This document shows positions 18,653 through 28,791 of a stretch of 64,000 nucleotides of DNA, piece by piece. Below the pieces are notes generated by a model. That model ran no database searches and had not been told where the DNA came from. It was given only the letters and a program-made list of their open reading frames with translations. How positions within the stretch are numbered: the first letter of the stretch is position 1; every line of letters begins with the position of its first letter. The translations under genes and the position numbers were made by a program. Source of the DNA: CAWFFV01 sp963814985 (GTDB lineage: Bacteria > Chloroflexota > Ktedonobacteria > Ktedonobacterales > Ktedonobacteraceae); the NCBI GenBank assembly GCA_963814985.1, contig CAWFFV010000009.1:124001-188000 (forward strand), read 5' to 3'.

Positions 18653-19447
18653 ATGATTGGGAGTATACGAGAAGCTAATGCAATTGTAACTATTGCCTAT
18701 CGTGATATGCTGAAATTTGTGCGTGACCCATCACGGTTAATTGGTACACTGATACTACCGATCCTCTTTGTCGGTTTGCTTGGTGAGGGACTGCAAGCTA
18801 CATTTGGCTCAAATCTTGGTTACAGCTACCTCACTTTCGTTTTCCTCGGAGTGTTTGCGCAAACACTGTTTCAATCTGCTGCCTTTGGCATCATTTCGCT
18901 GATTGAGGACCGCGAAAACGACTTCACCCAGGAGATTTTTATTTCCCCCATCTCGCGCTACTCGCTTGTTTTCGGAAAAATCCTGGGCAAATCAATGGTA
19001 GCCCTTGCGCAAGGTGTGGTAATTATCGCATTTGGTGCCGTTATAGGTATACAGATGAATTGGGTAATTCTCGCGGGCCTGCTCTTCGTTGCCCTTGTCA
19101 CCTGCCTGCTTGGTGGAGCTTTCGGCCTGATACTCCTTGCAACTATGGGCAGTCAGCGTGCTGCAAACCAGATTTTGCCTTTCTTGATCTTTCCACAGTT
19201 TATCCTGGCAGGAGTCTTTAGTCCACTCAAAGGACTCCCAATCTATCTTGATCTTGTTTCAAGAATAACGCCCTTGCGTTATGCAGTCGACCTGACGCGA
19301 TCTGTCTACTACCTGGGACAACCAGCAACATATGAGAAGGTCGTTCTTGCCTCACCAGGCACTAATCTTTTGATTATGACTGCAATGTTCATGATTTTTC
19401 TTATGGTCGGCACAATACTTTTTGTTCGTAACGAACGCAATAAATGA
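18653..19447 (+). CDS. ABC-2 type transporter permease
   Basis: 264 aa with six predicted membrane segments and the ABC-2 hallmark near the C-terminus (FLIFPQFILAGVFSPLKGLP followed by ITPLRYAVDLTR). The central RENDFTQEIFISPISRYSLVFGK coupling region matches DrrB-like permeases. Starts one base after the ATPase stop, so the two are translationally coupled and form a complete exporter. Confidence 0.92.
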   Translation: MIGSIREANAIVTIAYRDMLKFVRDPSRLIGTLILPILFVGLLGEGLQATFGSNLGYSYLTFVFLGVFAQTLFQSAAFGIISLIEDRENDFTQEIFISPISRYSLVFGKILGKSMVALAQGVVIIAFGAVIGIQMNWVILAGLLFVALVTCLLGGAFGLILLATMGSQRAANQILPFLIFPQFILAGVFSPLKGLPIYLDLVSRITPLRYAVDLTRSVYYLGQPATYEKVVLASPGTNLLIMTAMFMIFLMVGTILFVRNERNK

Positions 19448-19491
19448 TTTATATCGAGCAGAGCGTTCCCGAAAGAAAGGCAAATAGATCT

Positions 19492-20019
19492 TCATTGTGC
19501 CAGATGGCCACGGCGACGTAGACGACGTCTGGTAGTTGTAGTAGGAGTATCTTTGGCAACGATACTGATCGTACCATCAGTTTCCAGGATGCCATGTTTA
19601 ACACTCGTGATATCTTCTATACCATGTTCCCGTATCGCCATTAATACCTCATCAGCATTTACATGCTCATGTTGCAAATTTTCCATCACTAAATGTCCAT
19701 CATTGATGAGGAGCGTAGGAATACCCAACAATTCACGCTGAAAGATTTTGTAGCGTGTCGAGAGCAGGGAAAGGAGATAATTCAATCCGAGAAGTGTTGC
19801 AGCCCCTATAATTCCACCGACGAGAGATGTGTCCGGGCCAATCATTGCATTTTGTACCGCATTGGAGACAACAAGCAGCACTGCAAAATCAAATGGTGTA
19901 AATTGTCCTAGCTGACGCTTGCCAGTCAGGCGAAGAGCCAGTAATAATAACACATAAACAACTGTGCAGCGCAGAATAATGAGTAAAGGTGGTGTACCAA
20001 ATGTAATTAAGTCTTTCAT
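19492..20019 (-). CDS. DUF421 (YetF/YdfS-like) membrane protein
   Basis: 175 aa. Three N-terminal membrane segments contain RLTGKRQLGQFTPFDFAVLLVVSN, the DUF421 signature, followed by a cytoplasmic domain (LGIPTLLINDGHLVMENLQHEHVNADEVL). The family affects envelope and stress phenotypes in Bacillus, but its activity is unknown. Convergent with the ABC permease (44 nt between stops). Confidence 0.88.
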   Translation of the reverse strand: MKDLITFGTPPLLIILRCTVVYVLLLLALRLTGKRQLGQFTPFDFAVLLVVSNAVQNAMIGPDTSLVGGIIGAATLLGLNYLLSLLSTRYKIFQRELLGIPTLLINDGHLVMENLQHEHVNADEVLMAIREHGIEDITSVKHGILETDGTISIVAKDTPTTTTRRRLRRRGHLAQ

Positions 20020-20107
20020 GCAATCCTCAGCGCATCTTGCGGTTCTGCGCTCCCCCGCTGTTCTTTTTTCTTATTCTATCATCTTTCTTCTCTTTGCCAA
20101 AAAGAAT

Positions 20108-20271
20108 GTAACTACTCAGGTCTCCTCACCACCTGCGGTGGCTCGCTCTTGTTTTGTGTGGGTATTGTTGTCCGTAGCGGAGGTTGGCGTCGCAACCTCC
20201 GCTACGGGCAGCAATACCCACACAAAACGGTCTGCGAAGCGCCCTGGGCGCTGAGAAATCAGGAAAAACCA
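20108..20271 (+). repeat. family A cloverleaf element, copy A3
   Basis: Left end GTAACTACTCAGGTC intact, hairpin CCACC-TGC-GGTGG, a central hairpin of about 38 bp, right hairpin AGCGCC-CTG-GGCGCT, right terminal repeat eroded. Two of the central-arm mismatches are T opposite G, which would still pair as U-G in RNA. Ends about 10 nt from the monooxygenase stop. Confidence 0.9.
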
Positions 20272-20280
20272 GAGATGACC

Positions 20281-21609
20281 TTAAGACGTTATGGTCATAA
20301 GAGGTGAGGACGATGGACGTTTCATTCCGTGCTTCATCTCCTTCGTGACACCCATAACATAGGGTTCGTCCACTTGTATGATATGACTCAATGAGTTACC
20401 GTAACGTTTGAGCATCGCCGCACGCTGATGCTGTATATCCCGTATCATCTCATCCTCTGTCGGGAGTGCATATTCACCTAGCAAATATTTACTGACCCAG
20501 ATACTTTGCAGTTCGGCAACTGGCATAACCGCGCCAAGTGGTTGCACCAGACCAATAAAGAACAGGTCACGATAGTGCGGATGGAAGACGCGCCAGAACA
20601 ATGGCAAATCGTAATTCTTGACCTCGACGACATCAGGTTTGAAGAAGGGGAACGTCACTTTGTAGCCAGTACAATAGATAATGCAGTCCATCTGCTCACG
20701 AGTACCATCTGTAAAAATAACACTATCACCATCTAGTTGACAAATATTGGGTTTGGGCTTAACACGACCATGAGCGATTCGATTCAGAATATCGGAATTG
20801 ACCGTGGGATGGGCATACAGCACAGGATGATTTGGTTCCGGCAACCCATACTGGCTAAGTTTACCAACTTGCAGCCGTAACGCCATCTCCAGTAATCGGC
20901 GTGACCATGAATCAGGCAGCCAGAACGGGACAATCGGTTCATCCAGAGGCTTACCAAGTATATACTTGGGGATAATATGAAAGCCCCGGCGCATCGAGAG
21001 ATAGGTCATCGTCGAGACATGTGAAGTCTCAACGGCAATATCCATGGCCGAATTACCAACACCCACTACTAGAACACGCTTGTCTCTATAGGGATCGGGC
21101 GTACGATAATAATGGCTGTGGATAACGTCCCCATCAAAATGTCCGGGAAAGGGGGGATTCGGCCAGAGAGGGTCCCAGTGATGACCGTTGGCAACAAGCA
21201 AGGCACGATAGCGATGAACAGAGCCATCATGCAAGGTAATTTCCCAGCCACCACCTTCTAGCGGAGTAGCATTCGTCACAGTGGTCTGGAAGTGAATGGA
21301 TTCCCTGAAGTTAAAGTGATCCACATAATTGTTAAAATACTCGGCAACCTGGGTATGATGCGGAAATACTGGATAATGCTCAGACATGGGATAGTCAGAG
21401 TACTGCATGTACGGCTTCGAGGTATTAACGCAGAGCGATTTGTAGGCGCTAGACATCTTATTCGAGTTATCATAAACCCAGTTGCCACCTACACGATCGC
21501 TTACCTCATAACAATCAAAAGCAATATGGTGGTCTTTCAGAACCTTACAGGCAGCGATTCCCGATGAGCCAGCACCAATGATACAAACGCGATTAGGGAT
21601 TTCTGGCAT
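20281..21609 (-). CDS. flavin-containing monooxygenase (FMO-like)
   Basis: About 442 aa. FAD-binding GAGSSG at the N-terminus; FMO fingerprint FxGxxxHxxxY at FDGDVIHSHYY; NADPH-binding GVGNSAMD; and a TGYKVTFPF motif near the C-terminus. It would oxygenate a nucleophilic N or S, or act as a Baeyer-Villiger enzyme, using NADPH and O2. ATG 21609 is preferred over 21663 (GAGGAG 6 nt before). Stands alone. Confidence 0.9.
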   Translation of the reverse strand: MPEIPNRVCIIGAGSSGIAACKVLKDHHIAFDCYEVSDRVGGNWVYDNSNKMSSAYKSLCVNTSKPYMQYSDYPMSEHYPVFPHHTQVAEYFNNYVDHFNFRESIHFQTTVTNATPLEGGGWEITLHDGSVHRYRALLVANGHHWDPLWPNPPFPGHFDGDVIHSHYYRTPDPYRDKRVLVVGVGNSAMDIAVETSHVSTMTYLSMRRGFHIIPKYILGKPLDEPIVPFWLPDSWSRRLLEMALRLQVGKLSQYGLPEPNHPVLYAHPTVNSDILNRIAHGRVKPKPNICQLDGDSVIFTDGTREQMDCIIYCTGYKVTFPFFKPDVVEVKNYDLPLFWRVFHPHYRDLFFIGLVQPLGAVMPVAELQSIWVSKYLLGEYALPTEDEMIRDIQHQRAAMLKRYGNSLSHIIQVDEPYVMGVTKEMKHGMKRPSSSPLMTITS

Positions 21610-21944
21610 GACATCTCCTCTCGCTAGAACAGCTATGTTATCTACTCTTCTCCAGCTTACCATAAAAATTTCCCCTTTTTACATACTATTATATGATACT
21701 GTTTAGTTTTCTTGTCTGTTTTTCTTTTATATGTTACTGTATATTGATATTAAAATATTATAAAAATGCGCATTTATCACTATAATAAACAGGGATACTC
21801 TGACCGATAGATGGTTCTCCCCAAAAAGTTAAGTTCTGCTATTCCTGTCTTTCTGGCAAGAAATCGCCAGAGGACGCTCTCTTTCTGTCTCATATCTCAC
21901 CTGAAGTAGTCATAGCCTCACAATACTCAAAATCATCATAAAGT

Positions 21945-21974
21945 GGGAACGTTTTCTCCTCACAAAACGTGTCC
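21945..21974. promoter_or_regulatory. dyad upstream of dnaK
   Basis: GGGAACGTTTT (21945-21955) and AAAACGTGTCC (21964-21974) form a 9/11-matching dyad with an 8-bp gap, about 60 bp before the dnaK start. No CIRCE (HrcA) operator is present. The rest of the gene-free stretch 21664-22032 is AT-rich and shows no other clear signal. Confidence 0.3.
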
Positions 21975-22032
21975 AAAATGACAACGGTACAGACTTCGTT
22001 CGCAGGTTAGCGTTTAAAGGAGACAACATGTC

Positions 22033-23925
22033 ATGGCAAAAGTGATTGGTATTGATCTTGGAACGACGAACTCTGTAGTAGCCATCATTGAAGCAGGTGA
22101 ACCCACGGTGTTGGAGAATAGCGAAGGCTCACGAATCACCCCTTCAGTTGTCGCCATCACAAAGAGTGGAGAGCGATTGGTCGGTCAGGTTGCAAAACGA
22201 CAGGCAGTCACCAATCCTGAAAATACCGTTTTCTCTATCAAGCGTCTTATGGGGCGCAAATTTGATGACCCGGAAGTCCAACGTACGATAAAAAGCGTCC
22301 CTTATAAGATCACACGTGCACCAAACGGCGATGTGCGGGTCGTCCTCGCCGGACATGAGTACAGTCCACCAGAAATTTCGGCGATGATCCTGCAAAAACT
22401 GAGGGCAGACGCAGAAGCCAAACTGGGGGAGAAGATTACCCAGGCAGTCATTACCGTTCCAGCCTACTTTAACGACATGCAACGTCAGGCAACGAAAGAC
22501 GCTGGGCGAATTGCGGGTCTGGATGTTTTACGTATCATCAATGAGCCAACCGCCGCCTCACTGGCCTATGGATTAGATAAGAAGAAAGACGAGATGATAG
22601 CTGTCTATGACCTGGGTGGAGGTACCTTTGATATCTCTATCTTGCAATTAGGCGAAGGCGTCTTTGAGGTCAAAGCAACCAATGGTGATACTCATCTGGG
22701 CGGCGACGACTTTGACCAGCGGATCGTCGATTGGTTAGCCGATGAGTTCCGTAAAGAACAGGGCATTGATCTACGAAAAGATCGTATGGCCTTACAACGT
22801 CTCACAGAGGCGGCTGAGCGTGCAAAAACCGAACTTTCTTCATCACTCCAGACAGAGATCAATCTTCCCTTTATCACCGCCGACGCTAACGGCCCAAAGC
22901 ATCTTATTATCACGCTTTCGCGTGCAAAATTGGAAGAGCTGGTTGGTAATTTGATCGAGCGTACACGGGAGCCTGTGATGAAGGCCTTAGAGGATGCTGG
23001 AGTAAAAGCAAGCGATGTGAACGAGGTGATTCTTGTTGGTGGACAAACACGTATGCCTGCCGTAATCGAGCTGGTACGCAAGATTTTTGGGAAAGAACCA
23101 CACAAGGGAGTAAATCCAGATGAGGTCGTTGCCGTTGGCGCTGCAATCCAGGCAGGTGTTCTCAAAGGTGACGTTAGGAATGTATTACTGCTCGATGTAA
23201 CGCCACTTTCTCTGGGCGTTGAAACTCTGGGTGGCGTGACGACCAAATTAATCGAACGCAATACCACAATTCCAACACGCAAAAGTGAGGCTTTCAGCAC
23301 TGCAACGGATAATCAGCCATCCGTAGAGATTCATGTACTGCAAGGTGAACGTGAGCTTGCACGCGACAATAAAAGTCTGGCACACTTCACTCTTGGAGGC
23401 ATTGCCCCTGCGCCACGTGGCGTCCCACAAATCGAAGTCACTTTCGATACAGACGCGAACGGCATTCTTAACGTCTCAGCACGCGATCGTGCGACCGGAC
23501 GAGAACAAGCGGTGACCATTACACCTTCCAGCGGACTTTCCAAACAAGAGATAGATCGTATGGTCCGTGAAGCAGAAACCCATGCTCAAGAAGATCGCCA
23601 GCGCAAAGAGGAAATCGAGACGCGCAACCGTGCCGATAGCCTCGTCTACCAATCTGAACGTACGTTACACGATCTAGGTGACAAAGTTTCGGCTAATCTG
23701 CGTAGCGAGACAGAGAGCAAAATACAGGCTCTGCGCGATGCACTCTCTGCCAACGACCCGGCACGAATACGCAACATAATGACCGACCTGGAACAAACTA
23801 TGCAACACGTCAGTCAAGAAGTGTATAGTCAGGCTGGAGCGACAGCAGGCCCTGGACCAGGTAGGTCAGGTCCAAAACAAAGCCCGGATTCTGGTACTAT
23901 CGAAGGCGAGTATCGTGAAGTCTAG
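22033..23925 (+). CDS. dnaK: molecular chaperone DnaK (Hsp70)
   Basis: 630 aa. Starts [16 protein letters not shown]; phosphate loop [12 protein letters not shown], second phosphate motif [14 protein letters not shown], interdomain linker [15 protein letters not shown] and a substrate-binding domain; the C-terminus lacks the EEVD of eukaryotic forms, as expected in bacteria. ATP-driven chaperone working with DnaJ and GrpE. AAAGGAGAC precedes ATG 22033. dnaJ and cbpM follow 530 nt downstream; grpE and hrcA are not here. Two inverted-repeat elements separate dnaK from dnaJ. Confidence 0.97.
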   Translation: MAKVIGIDLGTTNSVVAIIEAGEPTVLENSEGSRITPSVVAITKSGERLVGQVAKRQAVTNPENTVFSIKRLMGRKFDDPEVQRTIKSVPYKITRAPNGDVRVVLAGHEYSPPEISAMILQKLRADAEAKLGEKITQAVITVPAYFNDMQRQATKDAGRIAGLDVLRIINEPTAASLAYGLDKKKDEMIAVYDLGGGTFDISILQLGEGVFEVKATNGDTHLGGDDFDQRIVDWLADEFRKEQGIDLRKDRMALQRLTEAAERAKTELSSSLQTEINLPFITADANGPKHLIITLSRAKLEELVGNLIERTREPVMKALEDAGVKASDVNEVILVGGQTRMPAVIELVRKIFGKEPHKGVNPDEVVAVGAAIQAGVLKGDVRNVLLLDVTPLSLGVETLGGVTTKLIERNTTIPTRKSEAFSTATDNQPSVEIHVLQGERELARDNKSLAHFTLGGIAPAPRGVPQIEVTFDTDANGILNVSARDRATGREQAVTITPSSGLSKQEIDRMVREAETHAQEDRQRKEEIETRNRADSLVYQSERTLHDLGDKVSANLRSETESKIQALRDALSANDPARIRNIMTDLEQTMQHVSQEVYSQAGATAGPGPGRSGPKQSPDSGTIEGEYREV

Positions 23926-23940
23926 AGCCAGACGAGGTTC

Positions 23941-24204
23941 AATGAGTCATCCCGAACTTTTCCGGGACATGAAATGCCCTTTTTACCTATTTGGCAAGCG
24001 GGAGTGCAGAGGGCGGCAGCCTTCTGCCGGGGTTCGGGGTGCCCCCGAAAAACATCTTTTCCTTCTTTTGCTCGCCGCTTGCGGCGGAGAGAGAGGAAAA
24101 AGAAGCTATTGGGGACACCAGGGTTTGGCAACCCGCAAGCCCCGGCAGGGAAACCCTGCACCCCCGGTTTTGGGAACTTTTTCAAAAGTTCGGGATGACT
24201 CATT
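23941..24204. repeat. family C inverted-repeat element (21-bp perfect TIRs)
   Basis: Perfect 21-bp terminal inverted repeats (23941-23961 and 24184-24204, beginning AATGAGTCATCCCGAAC) bracket about 220 bp of GC-rich, hairpin-rich DNA with no convincing gene. MITE-like; no clear target duplication. It lies directly after the dnaK stop. Confidence 0.75.
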
Positions 24205-24259
24205 ACAAGGAGATTCCCACCTTTCCCCTGAAAAACATATTTTCTACAATAATTATCGG

Positions 24260-24439
24260 GGTAACTATTCAAGTCTCCTCGCCACCGCTGGTGGCTCGCT
24301 CTCGTTTTATGTGTGGTTTTGTTGCCTGTGGAGGAGATTGCGATGCAATCTCCTCCACAGGCAACAAAACCACACATAAAACGACCTGCGAAGCGCCTTC
24401 GGCGCTGAGGAATCTGAAAAAGGGACCTGAATAGTTACC
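24260..24439 (+). repeat. family A cloverleaf element, copy A4 (complete)
   Basis: Both ends are intact (GGTAACTATTCAAGTC and GACCTGAATAGTTACC). Order: CCACC-GCT-GGTGG hairpin, a perfect 39-bp central palindrome (24303-24341 and 24345-24383, loop GAT), then AGCGCC-TTC-GGCGCT. It is flanked by the direct repeat TATCGG (24254-24259 and 24440-24445), a probable target duplication. The right copy adjoins the dnaJ ribosome binding site. Confidence 0.93.
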
Positions 24440-24456
24440 TATCGGGAGATGTATCG

Positions 24457-25455
24457 ATGGCTGTTGACTACAAAGACTATTACAAAATCCTGGGAGTAAG
24501 CAAGAACGCGGATGAGAAAGAGATTCGGCAAGCCTATCGTAAGTTAGCACGACAGCATCATCCTGATGTCAATCCGGGAGATAAGGCTGCCGAGGAGAAG
24601 TTTAAGGAGATTAACGAGGCTAACGAGGTTCTGTCTGATCCAGAAAAGCGTAAAAAATACGATGAAATGAGCAGCTACTATCAGCAATATAGACAATGGC
24701 CTGGTCAGGCTACCAGTACAACTGAAGATTTCCGAGGAGGAAACTACCAATATCGCACAATGAATGAAGAGGATCTGGAAGATCTCTTCGGTGGACAATC
24801 ACCATTCTCGGACTTCTTTGAAACCTACTTCCACTCGGCCTTCTCTCCCAGACGTGAGGGGCGTACAACAGGACGAGCCAGACCACGGGCAACTCCAGGA
24901 GAAGATATCGAATCAACAATCGAGGTAAAACTGGCAGAAGCATATCAGGGAGCCACACGCACTTTTGAGTTGACAGAACCTGATGGCAATACACGCCGCC
25001 TGGAGGTAAAGATTCCAGCCGGCATGCAGGAAGGCGCACGTATCCGCCTTGCGGGTATGGGAAACCAGGGAACAGCCGGACGAGGTGACCTCTATTTGCG
25101 TGTCCACGTTTTGCCTGATCCTCACTTTACCTGGGAAGGAACAACATTATATACAACAGTGGATGTTCCTCTAGCAACAGCTATACTTGGTGGTGATGTA
25201 CAGGTTCCGACGCCAGATAGACGCCGTTTGCTGCTGCACATTCCACCGGGAACTACGAATGGTAGATCATTACGACTACGAGGACAGGGGATGCCACAGA
25301 TGGGACACCCGGACAAACGTGGTGATCTCCATGCCAGGGTTAACGTCATCCTTCCCACCCATCTCAATAGCGAGCAACGTCGTCTCTTTGAAGCATTTGC
25401 TCACTCTATCGGGTATCCGAATCAAACGGCAGGAACAGGAGGGAGCCATGGATGA
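24457..25455 (+). CDS. cbpA: DnaJ-class co-chaperone without zinc finger (CbpA-like)
   Basis: 332 aa. J domain with HPD ([11 protein letters not shown]), a G/F-poor linker, then two C-terminal substrate-binding beta domains ([20 protein letters not shown] and [10 protein letters not shown]). The four CxxCxGxG repeats of DnaJ are absent, so this is type II (CbpA/DnaJ2). It stimulates DnaK ATPase and delivers clients. Start ATG 24457 after GGGAG. Overlaps cbpM by 8 nt. A family A insertion lies immediately upstream of its leader. Confidence 0.92.
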   Translation: MAVDYKDYYKILGVSKNADEKEIRQAYRKLARQHHPDVNPGDKAAEEKFKEINEANEVLSDPEKRKKYDEMSSYYQQYRQWPGQATSTTEDFRGGNYQYRTMNEEDLEDLFGGQSPFSDFFETYFHSAFSPRREGRTTGRARPRATPGEDIESTIEVKLAEAYQGATRTFELTEPDGNTRRLEVKIPAGMQEGARIRLAGMGNQGTAGRGDLYLRVHVLPDPHFTWEGTTLYTTVDVPLATAILGGDVQVPTPDRRRLLLHIPPGTTNGRSLRLRGQGMPQMGHPDKRGDLHARVNVILPTHLNSEQRRLFEAFAHSIGYPNQTAGTGGSHG

Positions 25456-25771
25456 GCAAGAGTATCATCGGATCACTATTCACAATAGTCACGCCATCTC
25501 CTACTATAGTGAGCAGGAGACAGCGGAGTATTGCCAATTAGAGATACAGGTGATTCGTCAACTCACAACAGTCGGCGTCATCAAAGGCACAGCCATAGTT
25601 GGAGAGGAACAACGCTACAACAATGAGGATATCGCGCTGTTACGCCGTGCTCGTCGTCTGCTCCAAGATCTCAACATCAACCTGGAAGGGGTTGAGGTTA
25701 TCCTTCGCCTCTCTGCACGAGTAGAGGAGTTGCAACGCGAATTAGAGCAGTACAAACGCACGGCCTCGTAG
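25448..25771 (+). CDS. cbpM: chaperone modulator CbpM / MerR-like protein
   Basis: 107 aa. ATG 25448 overlaps the CbpA stop (ATGGATGA). It has a MerR-like helix-turn-helix ([25 protein letters not shown]) with [16 protein letters not shown] and a C-terminal coiled coil ([20 protein letters not shown]). In CbpA/CbpM pairs CbpM binds the J domain and regulates it; the overlap supports that role here. A longer in-frame ORF from 25187 is a shadow of cbpA. Confidence 0.85.
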   Translation: MDEQEYHRITIHNSHAISYYSEQETAEYCQLEIQVIRQLTTVGVIKGTAIVGEEQRYNNEDIALLRRARRLLQDLNINLEGVEVILRLSARVEELQRELEQYKRTAS

Positions 25772-25777
25772 CAGTAT

Positions 25778-27505
25778 TTAACGTATCCTGAAGATCTTTC
25801 CTTTTGGAGGAAAGGGCAATGATCGAGTTTCCGGTAGCAGAAAAGCATGCTCGCGCCTGATATGGAGCTTATCGCATAACCCATCAGTGATGATGAGCAG
25901 AGGGCCATCTTTGGGAAAATCTTGTGCCCCTTCGAGCAGATCAACCCCTGGTTGCAGGATAGTACCACCGCGTCCACGAACTTTTACTCTTCCAGCAATA
26001 TCCTCTGGTGCCATGTAGCCCTGATCATAGACAGCAGCATCGCAGAATATAACCCGCACGGCTGGTACATCACGAGAAAGGCTATAGCTGGCAATAGCTC
26101 CCAATGCTTTCGCCAGAAGTGTACGATCCATCGAACCGGATGTATCCAGGAGTACGCCAAAAGTACGACCATCGTCTACATCGGGACTTGGTATCCAGCG
26201 TGGTCGCACGATATCCGGTGTGGCCGATTGACGCCGACTCAGACGTGCATAGGTCCGTACCAATTCTATAGGAGCAAAATAGTGATCGAACCATTGAGCC
26301 AACTCGACATCCCAGGGAATGGGCGGCTGATTCAGAGCACGAATCTCTTCAATCAGGCCTTCCGTAAGATAGCCTCGTCCCTGCTCCTGGTGTAACAGAA
26401 GTCCCTGGCTTAAACAGCTGCGATAGAACTCATCGAGATCAGTACCAGCACCAATAGCCCACCATCCAGGTTCTCCCAGGATATCCCCTAGCTCCACGCC
26501 ACGAAGTGTTGCTAACTTGCGATAATGACGCAAATCACCCACAATGCGGTCGTAAATTGCCTCAGCAGATTCATCTTTGAGGGTTGGGTCATACAATACC
26601 CCTAAGCGAGGCAGTTCACCAATCCCCATCTCCACAAGCCAACCGTTAATGACATAATCACAAGCAACATTCCACAGGTAGGGATCACGCCCTCCACAGC
26701 GGACATCGTGTCTGAGTCCGACATGCAATAGCTCATGTGCCATCACAAAACGGATCTCTTGCTGGTTAAGTTCGGCATGAGGATTGATATAGATTTCCTT
26801 TTGTTCCATATCAACCGCCGCAACACTTATCTTCATACGATGACACAACAGAGGATCTTCAATAATCTCAAAAGTGGTAGCTAATGCTCCCAGCAAGGGA
26901 TAGTTGGTAATAAACCAATTGCGTGCAATTTGTGCCTGAGTCATAACTCTAGATCGCTGTGTCTGAAGAGAGGGGTCAAAACCACCAGCTTTTTCCACAA
27001 CATCAGCAACAGCCATGGCAAGCCCTTCAGCAAAGTAGGTTTGCCAGTTCTTTTTGTTCTGTTGTTTACCATCCTCCAGTGGAACATACTCCATATCCCA
27101 GATTTCACAACCAGCCGTACCAGTAGGCAACAACTTTTCAGGAATGCCATAATCACAGAAATCCTGATAGAGCCGCTCCTCTGAACGGGCAGTGAACCCG
27201 CTCAAAAGCTTCAGATCATCAAGCAACCCCTTTAGTTCCAGGGGCGGACGCCCTAATTTAAGATCTGCCAGAAATTGGGCTATCAAGCAGTCGCAGGCAG
27301 CATTCCACTCTTTCAACCTGAGCATCGGTGGTACTTGAAAATGTCCAAAACCGAGATGTAAGAGACAATGTGCAAAGACATAACTCCACTCATCCGGTTC
27401 CCCTATACGTGAAGGATGAGCATGGATACTACCCTTTGAAGTCACAACAGCCCAACCATCCTTAGGGCAAACACTATCGCGCGTTACTATGCACCTGATT
27501 TGCAA
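25778..27505 (-). CDS. VWA-like protein with metallopeptidase domain (DUF2201 type)
   Basis: At least 575 aa. An N-terminal half carries a degenerate AHCLLHLGFGH. A second, better zinc-peptidase motif AHELLHVGLRHD follows (HExxH with a third ligand region NVACDYVING). The C-terminal VWA domain has FGVLLDTSGSMDR (MIDAS), GRGGTILQPG and ITDGL. The likely true start is ATG 27573 (MRKISAENFSSG, then HPIFGYLANQVH), which runs into a stop unless one base is restored near 27500-27515. Partner of the MoxR ATPase just upstream (28671-27595), like ViaA-RavA pairs. Sits beside dnaJ and htpG, suggesting a protein-quality role. Confidence 0.8.
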   Translation of the reverse strand: MQIRCIVTRDSVCPKDGWAVVTSKGSIHAHPSRIGEPDEWSYVFAHCLLHLGFGHFQVPPMLRLKEWNAACDCLIAQFLADLKLGRPPLELKGLLDDLKLLSGFTARSEERLYQDFCDYGIPEKLLPTGTAGCEIWDMEYVPLEDGKQQNKKNWQTYFAEGLAMAVADVVEKAGGFDPSLQTQRSRVMTQAQIARNWFITNYPLLGALATTFEIIEDPLLCHRMKISVAAVDMEQKEIYINPHAELNQQEIRFVMAHELLHVGLRHDVRCGGRDPYLWNVACDYVINGWLVEMGIGELPRLGVLYDPTLKDESAEAIYDRIVGDLRHYRKLATLRGVELGDILGEPGWWAIGAGTDLDEFYRSCLSQGLLLHQEQGRGYLTEGLIEEIRALNQPPIPWDVELAQWFDHYFAPIELVRTYARLSRRQSATPDIVRPRWIPSPDVDDGRTFGVLLDTSGSMDRTLLAKALGAIASYSLSRDVPAVRVIFCDAAVYDQGYMAPEDIAGRVKVRGRGGTILQPGVDLLEGAQDFPKDGPLLIITDGLCDKLHIRREHAFLLPETRSLPFPPKGKIFRIR

Positions 27506-27594
27506 GGTATCCGAAAATGGGATGAGAGTGAATAGCGCTCAGTCCGGACGAAAAATTCTCAGCAGAGATTTTGCGCATTGCCTCGGATTTTCGG

Positions 27595-28671
27595 TCACTT
27601 CTTCGCGGCATCTCGTTCCTTCCTCTCTACAATGCGTGGAAGGTCACGTACAACTTCAACCATAAACCAGGCTGGCAATACATCAGCATCCCCCTGTTTG
27701 GATACGACCATCTGCGCCATCTCCAGGCTAATAGATGCCAGATCTTTGAGCAATCCCTTGGCGCGATACGCCAGTTCTTTGTAGTGCCCTGCTACCTCAC
27801 CCTGTTCAGCAGGCAGCTCTTTGATAAGGTGAGCACGGAACGACTGTACCAGAAAGTAGAGAACATCACGATCTTCTGGACGGGACGGCCACCCCATTTC
27901 GCCTCGCAATACGGCATTCAGCCGATATTTGCTTCTGACCTGTTTAACAAAGGCCTTAAATTGACCCGCGTGATGAGGAGAAAGACAACCAAATGTGAGT
28001 ACCTGCATATATTCGTCAGTGATCTTATCACCAAATTCCTTGAGCGTATCGCTGAGCATATGCCAGGTACGAGGAGATGAAAACGGCTCCTCGTGTTTGG
28101 GAGGCGCACTCCACAGATGATCAGGGCGTGTCTGGATATACTCAATCACCAGGGGATGGATATCATTGTTGAGTGCCCATTCCAACCAGTCTCGATGCGA
28201 TACTTTCAAATGGATATGAACCATACGGTTGAGTAAGGCTGACGAGATAGGCTTAACGATGGCACTGTCCTGAGCACGATTTCCTGCACCAATTACGACG
28301 GAGCCTTTGGGAAGCATATATTCACCAATACGTCGCTCGTGAATCAGACTGTAAAAGGCCTTTTGGACCTCTTGCGTACAGGCATTGAGTTCATCCAGGA
28401 AGAGACAATAGGGTTCCTGACGTGCAATCATTCTGGGAGGACAAAAACGGCTGGTCCCATCGATAATTTGTGGCACACCGATCAGATCTTCAGGCGCTAG
28501 CTGACTACCTAACAAAGAGACACATGGCAATCCAACCTGTGCAGCAAATTCTTGCACCAGGGCTGATTTTCCAATACCCGGCTGTCCCCAAATAAAAACG
28601 GGACGCACCACAGCGATATTGAGAAGGAGATCACCAAGCTGCTTTTGTGTGACAGTAATTATGGGATTCAA
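27595..28671 (-). CDS. MoxR-type AAA+ ATPase (second)
   Basis: 358 aa. Walker A GQPGIGKSALV near residue 29, Walker B CLFLDELNACTQEVQ, sensor 1 VVIGAGNRAQD with ALLNRMVHIHL. Starts at TTG 28671 with GGAG six bases upstream. Together with the VWA-peptidase downstream it forms a MoxR-VWA remodelling pair, independent of the MoxR at 4548. The C-terminal lid region ends in a basic tail. Confidence 0.9.
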   Translation of the reverse strand: MNPIITVTQKQLGDLLLNIAVVRPVFIWGQPGIGKSALVQEFAAQVGLPCVSLLGSQLAPEDLIGVPQIIDGTSRFCPPRMIARQEPYCLFLDELNACTQEVQKAFYSLIHERRIGEYMLPKGSVVIGAGNRAQDSAIVKPISSALLNRMVHIHLKVSHRDWLEWALNNDIHPLVIEYIQTRPDHLWSAPPKHEEPFSSPRTWHMLSDTLKEFGDKITDEYMQVLTFGCLSPHHAGQFKAFVKQVRSKYRLNAVLRGEMGWPSRPEDRDVLYFLVQSFRAHLIKELPAEQGEVAGHYKELAYRAKGLLKDLASISLEMAQMVVSKQGDADVLPAWFMVEVVRDLPRIVERKERDAAKK

Positions 28672-28791
28672 TGCCTTCTCCGCTTTCTCTTGCCTGTTAA
28701 TTCCTGACTATTCTACATATATTTGCTGTTTGTCAATGTTACTTCTGCTAATAACAGTACAGTATTCTGTTACCAAAAGTCAAGAGGCTTT

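Noticed and set aside
22692..23300. 202-aa minus-strand frame within dnaK
   Set aside because: Antisense to a highly conserved gene; Ser/Arg-rich shadow translation.
23915..24434. ORFs of 147-154 aa between dnaK and dnaJ
   Set aside because: They run through the family C and A4 inverted repeats on both strands; open only because of repeat composition.
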